DNA from: Streptomyces sp. SID12501
GTDB taxonomy: Bacteria; Actinomycetota; Actinomycetes; Streptomycetales; Streptomycetaceae
NCBI RefSeq assembly: GCF_010550245.1
Contig: NZ_JAAGLU010000012.1
Span: 62,001-126,000, forward strand
Direction: 5' to 3'
DNA length: 64,000 nucleotides
Part shown: one piece after another, positions 17,329-26,433 of the stretch
Layout of the letters: every line of letters begins with the position of its first letter
How positions within the stretch are numbered: position 1 is the stretch's first letter
Notes under the pieces: generated by a model
The model's input: the letters and a program-made list of their open reading frames with translations, nothing else
Told to the model about the DNA's origin: nothing
Database searches by the model: none
Translations under genes and position numbers: made by a program

Positions 17329-17958
17329 ATGAGCGCCGAGACTCCTGCCGCCGCCAGCCTGTTCGTCCGGTTGAGGCTGCAGTTCCGCGCCTGGCGGGGT
17401 ACGAGGCCGTTCTGGGCCGGTCTGTTCGTCCTGCTCGCCGGTGTCCCGATCATGTACTTCCCTTACGCGCACCTCACGATCGGTCAGCTCACGATCCGCA
17501 TGTCCACAACGGCAGGCGCGGGATCGCTGATCATCGGAGTCCTGCTCGTCGTCCTGGGCATCAGCCTCTGGTTCCAGAAGCACGTACGGACCTTCGCCGG
17601 CACCGCCGCGATCCTGCTGGGACTGGTGTCCCTCCCGGTCTCCAACTTCGGCGGGTTCATCATCGGCTTCCTGCTGGCCCTGGTCGGCGGCGCGCTGGCC
17701 ATCGCCTGGGCGCCCGGTGAGCCGGAGCCGGACACGAAGTACGGAGAGCCGGCGGGCGGCGGTACGGAAGCGGCCCCTGTCGCGGAGACCGCTGAGGCCA
17801 CTGAGGCCCCGGTGTCTGCCGAGGCCACCGACGGAGCGGACCCGACGGCGGAGCCGGGCGCACTGGACATGAGCAAGTCGAACGAGCCGTACGAGCCGAA
17901 CGATCTGTCAGGAACGAGCCCGGTGAACGGGGCGAACGGGAGGCGCAGTGCCGGCTGA
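17329..17958 (+). CDS. DUF6114-family membrane protein
   Basis: This 209-residue protein has four predicted membrane helices within residues 20-135: FWAGLFVLLAGVPIMYFPY, SLIIGVLLVVLGISLWF, TFAGTAAILLGLVSLP and FGGFIIGFLLALVGGALAIAW. An acidic, Ala/Thr/Glu-rich cytoplasmic or wall-facing tail follows, to residue 209. It starts at the ATG at 17329. Its end overlaps the start of the Ser/Thr-rich gene by 11 bases, so these two are coupled. Function is unknown; its conservation with DUF6230 in streptomycetes suggests a shared envelope role. Confidence 0.85.
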   Translation: MSAETPAAASLFVRLRLQFRAWRGTRPFWAGLFVLLAGVPIMYFPYAHLTIGQLTIRMSTTAGAGSLIIGVLLVVLGISLWFQKHVRTFAGTAAILLGLVSLPVSNFGGFIIGFLLALVGGALAIAWAPGEPEPDTKYGEPAGGGTEAAPVAETAEATEAPVSAEATDGADPTAEPGALDMSKSNEPYEPNDLSGTSPVNGANGRRSAG

Positions 17959-19300
17959 CAAGGTGACCCACGGGACTGATGTGGAAGAGTCCCGCGGGCG
18001 AACCGGGCCGAGGCACGCGGCCCCGAGGAAGCCGCTGTTCACCAGGTTCCACATGCCTGCCGGAAAGGCGATAGCCCTGGCGGCGATGCCGACCGCGGTG
18101 CTCATGGGCATGGGGTTCACGCCGACGCTCGCCAACGCTGATGAGCAGCCGACGTCGAACGCTCAGCAGGCCGAGGAGTACAAGGCCTGCGTCGCGGCGA
18201 TGACGGACGACGCCTCGACCTCGGCGAGCCCGTCGGAGACCTCCTCGGAGAGTTCGTCCGACGAGGACTCCAGCGAAGCGACGGCGACTCCTTCGGCCTC
18301 TGCCGGCGACTCGGCCTCGGACGGCTCCTCTTCGTCGGATTCAGGTTCCGACGACGAGGCCACGCCGACCCCGACGCCTTCCGCGAGCAAGACGACGTCC
18401 AGTAGCAGTACCGGCGGCGGCAGCGACACGGCCACGCCCACCCCCTCGGCGAGCGCGAGCGCCACCGAGGAGAGCGGCAACCTGCTGGAGACCATCGGCG
18501 ACGCGATCGTCGACATCTTCACGGGCGGCAGCGACTCGACGACCGACACGGCGTCCACGACGACGACCTCCACGGCGACCACCGAGGCCGCCGACAGCGC
18601 CACTCCGACGCCGACGGCGTCCCCCGCCGCGACCACGGAAGCGGCCGACAAGACCACGACCGACACCACCACGGTCAAGAACACGACGCCGAAGGTCACC
18701 GAGGTCCTCAAGGACACCACCGACACGGCGGCCAAGGCGACAGAGGTGACCACGGAGGCGGCCGATGAGGCAGCCGACGAGGCCACCGCGTCCCCGAGCC
18801 CCTCGGCGAGCGCGACGACGGACGTGGACGACTGCCTGGTCGCCACCGAAGACGAGGGCGGTGTCGACAACACCATCCGGCTGCCCGTCGAACCGTGGAC
18901 CCTGGAGGCGAGTTCGCTGCTGCTCACGGGCGCGGACTACCAGGGCATCGTCAAGGTGCGCACCGCCGACGGCACGGTCAAGGAAGTCCTGAAGTACGTG
19001 ATCTCCGGTGGCACGGAGATCAACGACCTGCACCAGATCGTCAAGGACGACCTGTCCGGCAAGACCTACCACGCGCAGGCGGCCAAGGGCTCGAAGTCCA
19101 CGATCGACAACGGCAAGACGGTCATGTACACCGAGAGCATTTCCGGCAACCTGTTCGGCCTGATCCCGGTGACCTTCACCCCGAAGAGCCCGCCGCCCCT
19201 GAACATCCCGCTGATCTACTTCACCAACGTGAAGGTCATCCAGGCGGGCCAGTTCGGCGGCACGCTGACGATCCCGGGCCTGCGCCAGTACACGACCTGA
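17948..19300 (+). CDS. Ser/Thr-rich exported cell-envelope protein
   Basis: This 450-residue protein has a long, basic N-terminus before a hydrophobic export signal (AIALAAMPTAVLMGMGFTPTLANA, about residues 42-65). A low-complexity linker follows to about residue 290, built of Ser, Thr, Ala, Glu and Asp with TPTPSASA-type repeats, likely extended, wall-spanning and possibly O-mannosylated. A folded C-terminal domain of about 160 residues follows (DDCLVATEDEGGV...LRQYTT) and resembles nothing I can name. The GTG start lies inside the end of the DUF6114 gene. It is the last gene of the operon; a strong hairpin follows. Confidence 0.8.
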   Translation: MPADKVTHGTDVEESRGRTGPRHAAPRKPLFTRFHMPAGKAIALAAMPTAVLMGMGFTPTLANADEQPTSNAQQAEEYKACVAAMTDDASTSASPSETSSESSSDEDSSEATATPSASAGDSASDGSSSSDSGSDDEATPTPTPSASKTTSSSSTGGGSDTATPTPSASASATEESGNLLETIGDAIVDIFTGGSDSTTDTASTTTTSTATTEAADSATPTPTASPAATTEAADKTTTDTTTVKNTTPKVTEVLKDTTDTAAKATEVTTEAADEAADEATASPSPSASATTDVDDCLVATEDEGGVDNTIRLPVEPWTLEASSLLLTGADYQGIVKVRTADGTVKEVLKYVISGGTEINDLHQIVKDDLSGKTYHAQAAKGSKSTIDNGKTVMYTESISGNLFGLIPVTFTPKSPPPLNIPLIYFTNVKVIQAGQFGGTLTIPGLRQYTT

Positions 19301-19332
19301 GCACTCACCACCCCGTTCGGGAGCCGCACCGG

Positions 19333-19381
19333 GGCCTGTGGCCCGGCCGTACCGCCTTCGGCGAGGGCCGGGCCACAGGCC
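19333..19381 (+). terminator. strong hairpin ending the DUF6230 operon
   Basis: A perfect 16-bp stem (GGCCTGTGGCCCGGCC / GGCCGGGCCACAGGCC) with a 17-base loop lies 32 bases after the stop of the Ser/Thr-rich gene. It has no T-tract. Confidence 0.8.
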
Positions 19382-19396
19382 TGTGCAGGGGGTGGG

Positions 19397-19457
19397 ATTT
19401 ATGTTCGAACAAAATGACTAATTAAAGGTTCCTTAAAAGCTTTCTCATATCATGATG
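19397..19457. promoter_or_regulatory. A/T-rich island upstream of the toxin gene
   Basis: About 60 bases of markedly A/T-rich sequence contain the palindrome GTTCGAAC (19403-19410), ACTAATTAAAGG and TCATATCATGATGAT. This stands out sharply from the surrounding G/C. It is the likely promoter region of the large secreted protein and a candidate site for an Lsr2-type xenogeneic silencer. The remaining bases to 19658 show nothing else. Confidence 0.45.
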
Positions 19458-19658
19458 ATCCGGTCCCTGCGGGAAGAGGGGCACGGGGGGCGCGTGTTGA
19501 CCGCACGCGCAGCAGGGACGGGGGTCTCAGAACTTCCTGACTTTCCTACACGGCAGGCCGCCGGTGACACCACTCGTCGGCCGCGGCCGAGTGTTCGTTG
19601 TGCCTTCTTCCTGTCGGACGAGACCGAATCCGGACCGACCATCCAGGCAGGCATAGAC

Positions 19659-22600
19659 GTGCGAACAACTCCAGGAAGACCTCAACGAAGCCGTCCACAA
19701 AGAGGGTTCGCGGCCATCGCGTTGGCGACTGCCGCCGCTGTGCTCGGCGGACTGGTGTTCGCCGCCCCCGCGGCCTCCGACGAGCCGGGGGATAACCCGG
19801 CCAACCCATACGAGCGCACTCTCCGCATCAGCCTCGGTGAGCAGGCCCGCAAGGACCGCTGTCAGGCAGGACGGGCTGTGCACTTCGGCGGGCCCGAGCT
19901 GGACTCGGTCGCGAGGGCGAAGCTCACCGGCACGGACGCCGGGCTGCGCACGTTCGTGACCCCGGACGCCCTCTTGGGCGAGTGGGGTCAGGCCAGCATC
20001 CGGGACAGAAACGCGGCCATCGCCGACGTCAATGTCTTTCGGGACCGCCAGGACAAGCTGAACACCGCCAACAAGCCCTACGCCGCAGAGAACTCCTCCG
20101 GCGGTCGGGACTACTGGGCGCCGGAGTTCGGCAAGGACATCGTCGCCTTCACCCTCGGCACTCAGCAGGATCTCTACAACCAGGCGTCGGAGAACCCGAC
20201 TCCGAGACCCGGCCAGGCCGCGCTGGACCAAGCCAAGAAGGTGCTCGACGCGTTCGACACTGGCGACGACACCTGGGCAGCCGCGTACAAGGACTTCGCC
20301 GGGACGGCACTGCTCGATACGACCAACCTGAGCTACTCCTCGGCCAACGACGTAGCGACCTTCCTGCGCTTCGGTGGCTTCCCGACGAAGGCCCCCGAGC
20401 CGGACTCGTTGGAGTTCCGTACCGAGGTCGAGGCGCTGAAGACGGCCTGGGCGGCCTGTGACAGTGCCAACCCGATCGACCACTACCGGATGCTGACCGG
20501 ACCGGTCCTGGTGGCCTACTCGGAGTGGGAGGCGGAGTACTCCGGACAGGCCGAGCAGCGGAAGGCGATTGTTACCGCCAAGGCCACCGCGGCGAAGGAA
20601 GTCCGGGTCGCCACGGACGCGATGATCGAGGCGGTCCGGCAGGCCTGGCAGGCGGACCAGATCCTGTACTGGCAGAAGTACTGGGCCGCGAACAAAGGAT
20701 CCGCTCTTTATCCGAAGCCCGCGGCCTTCACCAAGGCGACGGCGGACCTGAACGCGGCGAAGTCCAAGGCTGCCGCGCAGGTGGCCGTGGCGGACGCGGC
20801 GGCCACCCGGGCCAAGACGGCCGCGGATGCCGCAGGCACCCAGCAGACCAAGGCGTGGACGATCGCCGACGCCGCGAGGCTTCCGCGCGGCCGGGGTCTC
20901 TTCTACGCGCAGCAGTCCGTGCAGGTAGCCAAAGCATCGGCCTCGGCCACCCAGGCGGCGGCGAAGGCCACGCTGACGGCGTCGAACGCCGCGAAGGCCA
21001 CGGTGGCTGACTCCCAGACGCTGCTGGCGCTGGCGAAGACCCAGACGCACGCGCTGAACACCGAGTTCCGTAAGACGGCCGCGCTTGAGGCGAAGGCGCA
21101 AGCCAAGGCAGCGGCCGAGTCCGCCGCCAAGCTGGCCACGGAGGCCGCGGCCAACGCCGCCACCGCGAAGACCGCCCGCGCGACCGCCGAGAAGGCGGAG
21201 CAGACGGCCAAGACCCAGGCCGCCGAGGCGAAGCGTCAGCGCGGCATAGCGGAGGCCGAGAAGGCCACCGCGGAGCGGGAGCGCGACCTCGCGGCGAGTG
21301 AGCGCGCGAAGGCGGGCGCGGCCGAGGAGCGGGCAAGGACCGAGCAGGCCAGGGCCGGCCAGGCGCGCACGGCTGCGGAGACGGCCGGGGCGACGGCGAC
21401 GGAGAAGCTGGCGGCGGCGGAGGACGCCGAGGTGCGTGCGTTCCTCGCCCGCAACAAGGCGGTCACGGCCGAGCGCGACAAGAACGCCACCGAGTCCCAC
21501 GCGGCAGCCCTGGAGTCGGCTGCCGCTGCGGCCGAGGGCACCAGTGCCGCAGAGGAGACCCGGCAGGCGGCAACCGAGGCGCGCTCCGCCGCCACCGACG
21601 CGGCGGGCGCTGCGACCCGGGCGCGTACTGCGGCGAACGAGGCGACCACGGCGGCGGTGAACGCCCGAGCTGCCGCCACCCGGGCCGAAGGCGCGGCGAA
21701 GCGTTCCCGCTCCGCTGCCGACGCGGCCCAGTCGGCGTACGCCAAGACGCACGCGGCTGCCACGACCGCGCACGCCGCCGCTGCCGAGGCGATCGACGCG
21801 GCAGCAGCTGCGAAGGAGAACGCCAAGCAGGCGGACGTCGAGGCGAAGAAGGCTCAGGCCGCGGCGATCACCGCGCGCAAGGAGGCCACGGCGGCGGTCG
21901 CCGAGGCGGTCAAGACGGCCGCCTGGTCGGCGAAGACCGCCGGGTACGCCCTCGCCACGGCCCAGTACGCGCAGGGCGCCCGGGACGCCGCGACCGCGAC
22001 GACCAAGGCGGCCGACGAAGCGATCACCGTCGGCTCCCCGTACCGCGAGACAGACACCTCGGCGGCGTACGCGGTGCTGATCGGGCAGACCTCCAAGACC
22101 CTCGCCGAGCAGCAGGCCTCCGCGGCCAAGGCGAAGTCGGACGAGGCGAAGAAGGCGGCGGCCCAGGCCAAGGCCCTGGCTGACAAGGCCGCCGGCGACG
22201 CGAAGATCGCCCTCCAGGCGGCGGCTGACGCAGCGGACTACGCCGTGCAGGCGGTTAACTCCGCCGCAGCGGCCAACGCTTCCGCAGCCGCAGCGGCGAC
22301 CGACGCGGCAGCCACGAAGAAGGCCGACGCGAACGCCCAGAAGTACGACGCGCAGGCGGGCACAGACGCCTTCTACGCCAACTCCGCAGCGAGCGACGCC
22401 GAGTCCGCGGCAGCCCAGGCCGATCGTGACGCCTCGGAGGCCGAGACGGACGCCGCAGGCGCCCGCTCGGCGGCTTCCGCGGCCGAGTCCGACGCAGCCG
22501 CAGCGGACCGAGCCGCCACCGACGCCGAGTCGGACGCGGTCAAGGCCGAGGAGGCCGCGGTCAAGGCGGAGGCGGCCGCGGCCGAGGCTAAGGAGGCCGC

Positions 22601-23798
22601 GTCCAACGCGGAGAACAACGGGCAGATCGCGACCGGGACCGTCCCCGAGGGCTCCGCCGAACTCATTGGTGGAATTTTCTACGTCGTCGACCACATCGAG
22701 AAGGTCGGCGAACCGCAGGTCCTCAAGAAGACCGAGAGCTGTGACGACTGGTGGGACCAGCTCTTCTACGTCGGCGACTGCACGATGACCCAGAGGATCA
22801 GTTACAAGGCCGTCCTCGACCTGTACCTGTGCCCTACGGAGGTCTGGAACAACTCGTGCTTCTCCGGAGACCCGCTGTACCTGGGCGAGCAAAAGACGGA
22901 AACGCAGTCCACCGACGTCACGCACACCATCACGATCGCGGAGTACCAGCAGAGCATCGACCCCGTCGACATCCTCTTCGGCCACTGGATCCAATGCGCT
23001 CAGAAACTCACCTCCTTTGGTGAGAACGGAAGCTGGGGCGGTTGCGCCTGGGCCGTCGTAGATGTGGCGTCACTGTTCGCCACCAAGATCATCCGCCCCA
23101 TCGCGGACGCTGTCCGGGCGATGGACGCGGCCGTCAGGACCGGAATCGGTTTCAGGGAGGCGTACGCGGCCCTGCGCTCCTTTCGGTTGTCCGAGGCCGT
23201 CGTCGCGACCGTCACCAGCAAGTTCATGCAGGCGGTGTACGAGGCGTGTGCATCAACCCCTTCGAGGGCGTCGAGGGCCGCTGGCGCTCGGGCGTTTGCT
23301 GCCCAGAGCTCGAACGAGGAGTGCGTACGGCAGGTCCTCAAGGACCTGGTGAAGGACGGAGACCACGTCGTCCTGGGCATCAACCCAGGCGCCGACGACC
23401 TGGCGGAGGCTATCGGAGCCAAGACGTTCAACGGTGACCGCTACAGCCCGGTGCTTCCACACGTCTTCGGTATGGGCGAACGTCCGATCTGGACGGTGGG
23501 TGTCGATTGGACAGTGACCAACCCCAACGTGCGGCTGACGGTCTCGCTGGACGGCGTCGCAGGCGCCGCTAACGCCGACGAGGCACTCAAACTGCTCCTG
23601 CAGCGGGGTGAGACCATTCCCGCAGGCACCTGGGACTTCGTAGAGATCGGGGGATACGGCACCGCGTGGGAGATGACGAGGTTGCGCACCGCGGTCAGGA
23701 GGGGCGAACGCTCGTGGTCGTCGATCGAATGGCGGATGGGTGGCAAGGAGGTCTTCCCCGAGCGTTTCAAGCTGGCCAACGGGAAGCCGGTGCCGTAA
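19659..23798 (+). CDS. large secreted polymorphic-toxin-like protein
   Basis: This 1379-residue protein starts at the GTG at 19659, chosen because a classic Sec signal follows (RRGF-like basic stretch, AIALATAAAVLGGLVFAAPAAS, cleavage near residue 40). Longer in-frame starts put 69 residues before it. Residues about 45-290 form an N-terminal module with LTGTDAGLRTFV, like ALF-repeat actinobacterial toxins. Residues about 300-985 are almost pure Ala/Lys/Glu/Thr heptad-like helix, a long stalk. Residues about 1005-1230 are Cys-rich (CDDWWDQLFYVGDC, CPTEVWNNSCF) plus helices. The last 150 residues (GDHVVLGINPGADDLAEAIGAKTFNGD...) look like a compact C-terminal toxin domain. The small gene directly downstream fits an immunity protein. 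The toxin activity cannot be named from sequence alone. Confidence 0.8.
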   Translation: MRTTPGRPQRSRPQRGFAAIALATAAAVLGGLVFAAPAASDEPGDNPANPYERTLRISLGEQARKDRCQAGRAVHFGGPELDSVARAKLTGTDAGLRTFVTPDALLGEWGQASIRDRNAAIADVNVFRDRQDKLNTANKPYAAENSSGGRDYWAPEFGKDIVAFTLGTQQDLYNQASENPTPRPGQAALDQAKKVLDAFDTGDDTWAAAYKDFAGTALLDTTNLSYSSANDVATFLRFGGFPTKAPEPDSLEFRTEVEALKTAWAACDSANPIDHYRMLTGPVLVAYSEWEAEYSGQAEQRKAIVTAKATAAKEVRVATDAMIEAVRQAWQADQILYWQKYWAANKGSALYPKPAAFTKATADLNAAKSKAAAQVAVADAAATRAKTAADAAGTQQTKAWTIADAARLPRGRGLFYAQQSVQVAKASASATQAAAKATLTASNAAKATVADSQTLLALAKTQTHALNTEFRKTAALEAKAQAKAAAESAAKLATEAAANAATAKTARATAEKAEQTAKTQAAEAKRQRGIAEAEKATAERERDLAASERAKAGAAEERARTEQARAGQARTAAETAGATATEKLAAAEDAEVRAFLARNKAVTAERDKNATESHAAALESAAAAAEGTSAAEETRQAATEARSAATDAAGAATRARTAANEATTAAVNARAAATRAEGAAKRSRSAADAAQSAYAKTHAAATTAHAAAAEAIDAAAAAKENAKQADVEAKKAQAAAITARKEATAAVAEAVKTAAWSAKTAGYALATAQYAQGARDAATATTKAADEAITVGSPYRETDTSAAYAVLIGQTSKTLAEQQASAAKAKSDEAKKAAAQAKALADKAAGDAKIALQAAADAADYAVQAVNSAAAANASAAAAATDAAATKKADANAQKYDAQAGTDAFYANSAASDAESAAAQADRDASEAETDAAGARSAASAAESDAAAADRAATDAESDAVKAEEAAVKAEAAAAEAKEAASNAENNGQIATGTVPEGSAELIGGIFYVVDHIEKVGEPQVLKKTESCDDWWDQLFYVGDCTMTQRISYKAVLDLYLCPTEVWNNSCFSGDPLYLGEQKTETQSTDVTHTITIAEYQQSIDPVDILFGHWIQCAQKLTSFGENGSWGGCAWAVVDVASLFATKIIRPIADAVRAMDAAVRTGIGFREAYAALRSFRLSEAVVATVTSKFMQAVYEACASTPSRASRAAGARAFAAQSSNEECVRQVLKDLVKDGDHVVLGINPGADDLAEAIGAKTFNGDRYSPVLPHVFGMGERPIWTVGVDWTVTNPNVRLTVSLDGVAGAANADEALKLLLQRGETIPAGTWDFVEIGGYGTAWEMTRLRTAVRRGERSWSSIEWRMGGKEVFPERFKLANGKPVP

Positions 23799-23817
23799 CT
23801 AGGAAAGGGCTTCGGAC

Positions 23818-24225
23818 ATGACCGATTTCATCCGCACCGGAAGGCTGTTCCGGGTGGCCGGGTTCAACCCGTCCCACCGGTATCTCCTCCTGCGGAGCGA
23901 AGCCACGCTGGTCGACGGGACTTCGACGCATGTCGAGGTCACCATCGGCCACGTGAGGCTGATGCTTCTGCAGCCCTACTACCGCAACGGCCTGCACATC
24001 CGCCGCGCCAGTCCGCAGGAGTTCGCGGTGCTGGCGGAACGGCACGGGCTGGAGCCCGCCGATGCTGACTACACCTGGATGCTGGACCCTGACGGCGACA
24101 GCTTCGTCGTAGGTGGCAATCCGAACTGGCGCGAGGCGGAGTACGCGCTGATGGGTGGCCGGGAGTCGCTGTGGACCGGGCCCTGGCCGCCGGACTTCCC
24201 GGCGGAATCGGGGGGCGTCTTCTGA
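23818..24225 (+). CDS. probable immunity protein for the upstream toxin
   Basis: This 135-residue protein has no signal peptide or membrane segment, so it is cytoplasmic. It starts at an ATG, with AGGAAAGGG 8 bases upstream, only 19 bases after the toxin-like gene's stop. It reads FRVAGFNPSHRYLLLRSEATLVDG, VEVTIGHVRLMLLQP and MLDPDGDSFVVGGNPNWREAEYALMGG, an alpha/beta protein of a family I do not recognise. Size, position and the shared terminator make it the likely cognate immunity protein; this is inference. Confidence 0.7.
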   Translation: MTDFIRTGRLFRVAGFNPSHRYLLLRSEATLVDGTSTHVEVTIGHVRLMLLQPYYRNGLHIRRASPQEFAVLAERHGLEPADADYTWMLDPDGDSFVVGGNPNWREAEYALMGGRESLWTGPWPPDFPAESGGVF

Positions 24226-24246
24226 CGCCTCGTCGCTGCGGCCGTA

Positions 24247-24291
24247 CAAGGTGAGGGCGGCGCCCGTATCGTGGGCGCCGCCCTCACCTTG
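24247..24291 (+). terminator. 19-bp perfect hairpin after the toxin/immunity pair
   Basis: CAAGGTGAGGGCGGCGCCC pairs perfectly with its reverse complement at 24273-24291 over a 7-base loop. It lies 22 bases past the immunity gene stop and also faces the convergent AbaAA-like gene (ends at 24505). The 210 bases in between hold nothing I can identify. Confidence 0.85.
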
Positions 24292-24504
24292 TCACCTATT
24301 GTCCAGCATCGAACGCGACTTGAACTCGGAGCAGACAGTTCCGCTGATCAGCCAGCCAGCTGGCAGACGCCGGGCAGCCCGACCGGCCCTGCCCGACCGG
24401 AACGGTGCTGCGAAGTGGCTGGTGCGGGGCGGGCCTGTGTGCGTTTCGGTGAGCGAGGTTTGGGGCGGCGCCAGCAGCCGTCCCGCCCCAGGTCACCCCC
24501 GACC

Positions 24505-25005
24505 TCACCTCACCTCCGCATACGCCCGAGCGCCTGCCCAGGGCAGCACAGCCCACATCCGAGTCCCGCCCCCCGGTTCCCGAGCCTCCCCGAACCCCCA
24601 CTCCCCGCCGCACCCTTCCACCACGCACCCCAATACCCGTAGCGCATCCCCCCTCCGCTCATCGCAGGCCGCAGTCAGCCGGGGATGCACATGCCGCCGG
24701 TGACCGTCGTAGAGCACCACTTGCAGCTCCCCCTCCCACCACCGCAGCGACACGTACACCGACGCCTCCGCAGCGAACCGGAAAGCACAAGCCGTCAGCT
24801 CCCCCACCACCTGCACCGCAGCGTCCGTCATCTCCTCCAGCCCATGCGTCTGGAGAACAACCCGAGTGGTGGCCCGGGCAACCCGCGAACTCACCGCCTC
24901 GGCAGGCAGCGTGAACCCGTACGTGAGCGTGTCGGGACCGGGCGGCGGAGCCTTCGTGAGATCGGCCGAGATGGGACAAGCCGAGACGGCGAGCGAAGCG
25001 GACAT
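24505..25005 (-). CDS. AbaAA-like ATP-binding protein (triad 1)
   Basis: This 166-residue GHKL-fold (HATPase_c_2) protein is of the kind found beside WhiJ-like regulators. Its features are RVVLQTHGLEEMTDAAVQVVGELTACAFRFA (N-box region, with the usual Asn replaced by Cys-Ala), LQVVLYDGHRR and the Gly-poor lid RRGDALRVLGCVVEGCGGEWGF. Such proteins resemble anti-sigma factors. Because key ATP-lid residues look weak, real ATP binding is uncertain. It is divergent from the XRE gene with 282 bases between, and is nearly identical to the copy at 35848 (seven substitutions in the first ~158 residues). Confidence 0.85.
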   Translation of the reverse strand: MSASLAVSACPISADLTKAPPPGPDTLTYGFTLPAEAVSSRVARATTRVVLQTHGLEEMTDAAVQVVGELTACAFRFAAEASVYVSLRWWEGELQVVLYDGHRRHVHPRLTAACDERRGDALRVLGCVVEGCGGEWGFGEAREPGGGTRMWAVLPWAGARAYAEVR

Positions 25006-25287
25006 GACGAACTCCCTTGCTGGACAACGAACTTGACGCAGCCGACGTACACCCGACCGGTGGCCTGTCTCCCTGGCGCGAGCACGCCCCTCCCAGGGAA
25101 GGAGAACTCGGGCAGGCTCACGCGATGCGCTTCCGAGTAATGCCGGGCCGTAAGCGACTCGTCACCAACTGTAGGTCTCGACGGGGAACGTGTGCCACAT
25201 ACTCTTGCGTATTGCCTCCATCGAAGTGGACTGGCGCACAGCGAACGCGGCAGACTGGCCCCGGACCAACCGGGGAGGAAGGTGCAG

Positions 25288-26139
25288 ATGCCGACACGGC
25301 CCGCGCCGACAGAACGTCAGAAGCGCCTGGGTGCCGAGTTGCGCAAGATGCGGCTCGCGTCCGGCCGGACCACGGAGTGCGCCGCCGGGCTGCTCGGGCT
25401 GGACCGGACGAAGGTGTCCAATATGGAGTCGGGCGTCCGAGCCACCTCGCCCGAGCGGATCCGGATACTCGCCAGCAATTACGACTGCGCGGACGAGGCC
25501 TACGTCAACGCGCTCATGGCCCTGGCCAACTCACGCACTCGCGGCTGGTGGGAGAGGTTCAGGGGTGCACTTCCCCAAGGCCTCCTGGACGTCGCCGAGT
25601 TGGAGTGGTTCGCCACCCGGCTGCGCAGCTACCAGACCGTACACATCCCGGGCCTGCTCCAACTCGGCAGCTACGCCCGAGCCGTCTTCGACTCAGCGCT
25701 GCCTCCGCTGCCCAAGTCCGAGGTGGAACTACGCGTCGTGCAGCGACTGCAACGTCAGCAGGTGCTCGACCGCGACAACCCCGTCGACTACGTCGCGTAT
25801 GTGCACGAGTGGGCGCTGCGCATGCAGTTCGGCGGGCGTCGGTCCACCCGCGAGCAACTCACCCACCTGTGCGAGGCGTCCGAGCGCAAGCATGTTGACG
25901 TACGCGTGCTCCCTGTCGAGGCCGGCGCCTTTCCCGGTGCCGGGCATGCCGTTCTGTACGCCGACGGGGCCGTCCCTCAACTGGACACCGTGCAGTTGGA
26001 CTCGGCGCACGGCGGCGAGTTCACCCACGCCGATTCGCAACTCGCCAAGTACCGCGCCCACATGGATTGGTGGCACACCCACACACTGAGCCCTCAGGAC
26101 TCGCGCGACCTCATCCATGCCATCGCCCAGCAACTTTAA
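25288..26139 (+). CDS. WhiJ-like XRE/DUF5753 regulator (triad 1)
   Basis: This 283-residue protein has an N-terminal HTH_31/XRE domain (residues 10-75; RLGAELRKMRLASGRTTECAAGLLGLDRTKVSNMESG). The long DUF5753 domain contains the family signature PGLLQLGSYARAVF, RLQRQQVL, AYVHEWALRMQFGG and GAFPGAGHAVLYADG. GGGGAGGAAGG upstream fixes the ATG at 25288. WhiJ-family regulators of Streptomyces act with a small DUF397 protein (next gene, 11 bases on) that is thought to release them from DNA during differentiation. The paralogue at 34716 is much less alike than the flanking genes of the triads. Confidence 0.9.
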   Translation: MPTRPAPTERQKRLGAELRKMRLASGRTTECAAGLLGLDRTKVSNMESGVRATSPERIRILASNYDCADEAYVNALMALANSRTRGWWERFRGALPQGLLDVAELEWFATRLRSYQTVHIPGLLQLGSYARAVFDSALPPLPKSEVELRVVQRLQRQQVLDRDNPVDYVAYVHEWALRMQFGGRRSTREQLTHLCEASERKHVDVRVLPVEAGAFPGAGHAVLYADGAVPQLDTVQLDSAHGGEFTHADSQLAKYRAHMDWWHTHTLSPQDSRDLIHAIAQQL

Positions 26140-26150
26140 GGAGAGCCGCC

Positions 26151-26342
26151 ATGCCCGACATCACCTGGGAAGAGCCCTTCTGCGCTGAGGGAAACAACTG
26201 CTTCCGCATAGGCACCGACCCCACCGGCAACGCCTACATCGCCATCGCCGGTCAGGAAGACGCCTACCTCACCGACACCCGCGAAGCCCTCCGCACCCTC
26301 ATTCAGGACATCAAGGCTGGCAAGGCGGATCACCTTCTCTAG
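26151..26342 (+). CDS. DUF397-like small protein (triad 1)
   Basis: This 63-residue protein (MPDITWEEPFCAEGNNCFRIGTD...) has the C-terminal TREALRTLIQDIKAGKADHLL seen in WhiJ-associated DUF397-type proteins. AAGGAGAG overlaps the stop of the regulator gene, so translation is coupled. It probably binds the adjacent WhiJ-like regulator. The copy at 34515 differs at five of 63 residues. Confidence 0.85.
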   Translation: MPDITWEEPFCAEGNNCFRIGTDPTGNAYIAIAGQEDAYLTDTREALRTLIQDIKAGKADHLL

Positions 26343-26367
26343 CGCACCCGGCGCACCCCGTACGGCG

Positions 26368-26405
26368 GAGGGCGCCCCCTGTCACGTACAACAGGGGGCG
26401 CCCTC
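26368..26405. terminator. hairpin between triad 1 and pyk
   Basis: A perfect 15-bp stem (GAGGGCGCCCCCTGT / ACAGGGGGCGCCCTC, loop 8) lies between the convergent DUF397-like and pyruvate kinase genes, so it probably works both ways. Confidence 0.8.
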
Positions 26406-26433
26406 ACAGCCGTACGGGTACGGAGGTGTCACC

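Noticed and set aside
19527..22994. A 1155-codon antisense open frame over the Ala-rich toxin stalk
   Set aside because: It is a GC-driven shadow: its Arg/Gly/Leu-rich translation has no domain, and the plus strand has a signal peptide and codon bias.
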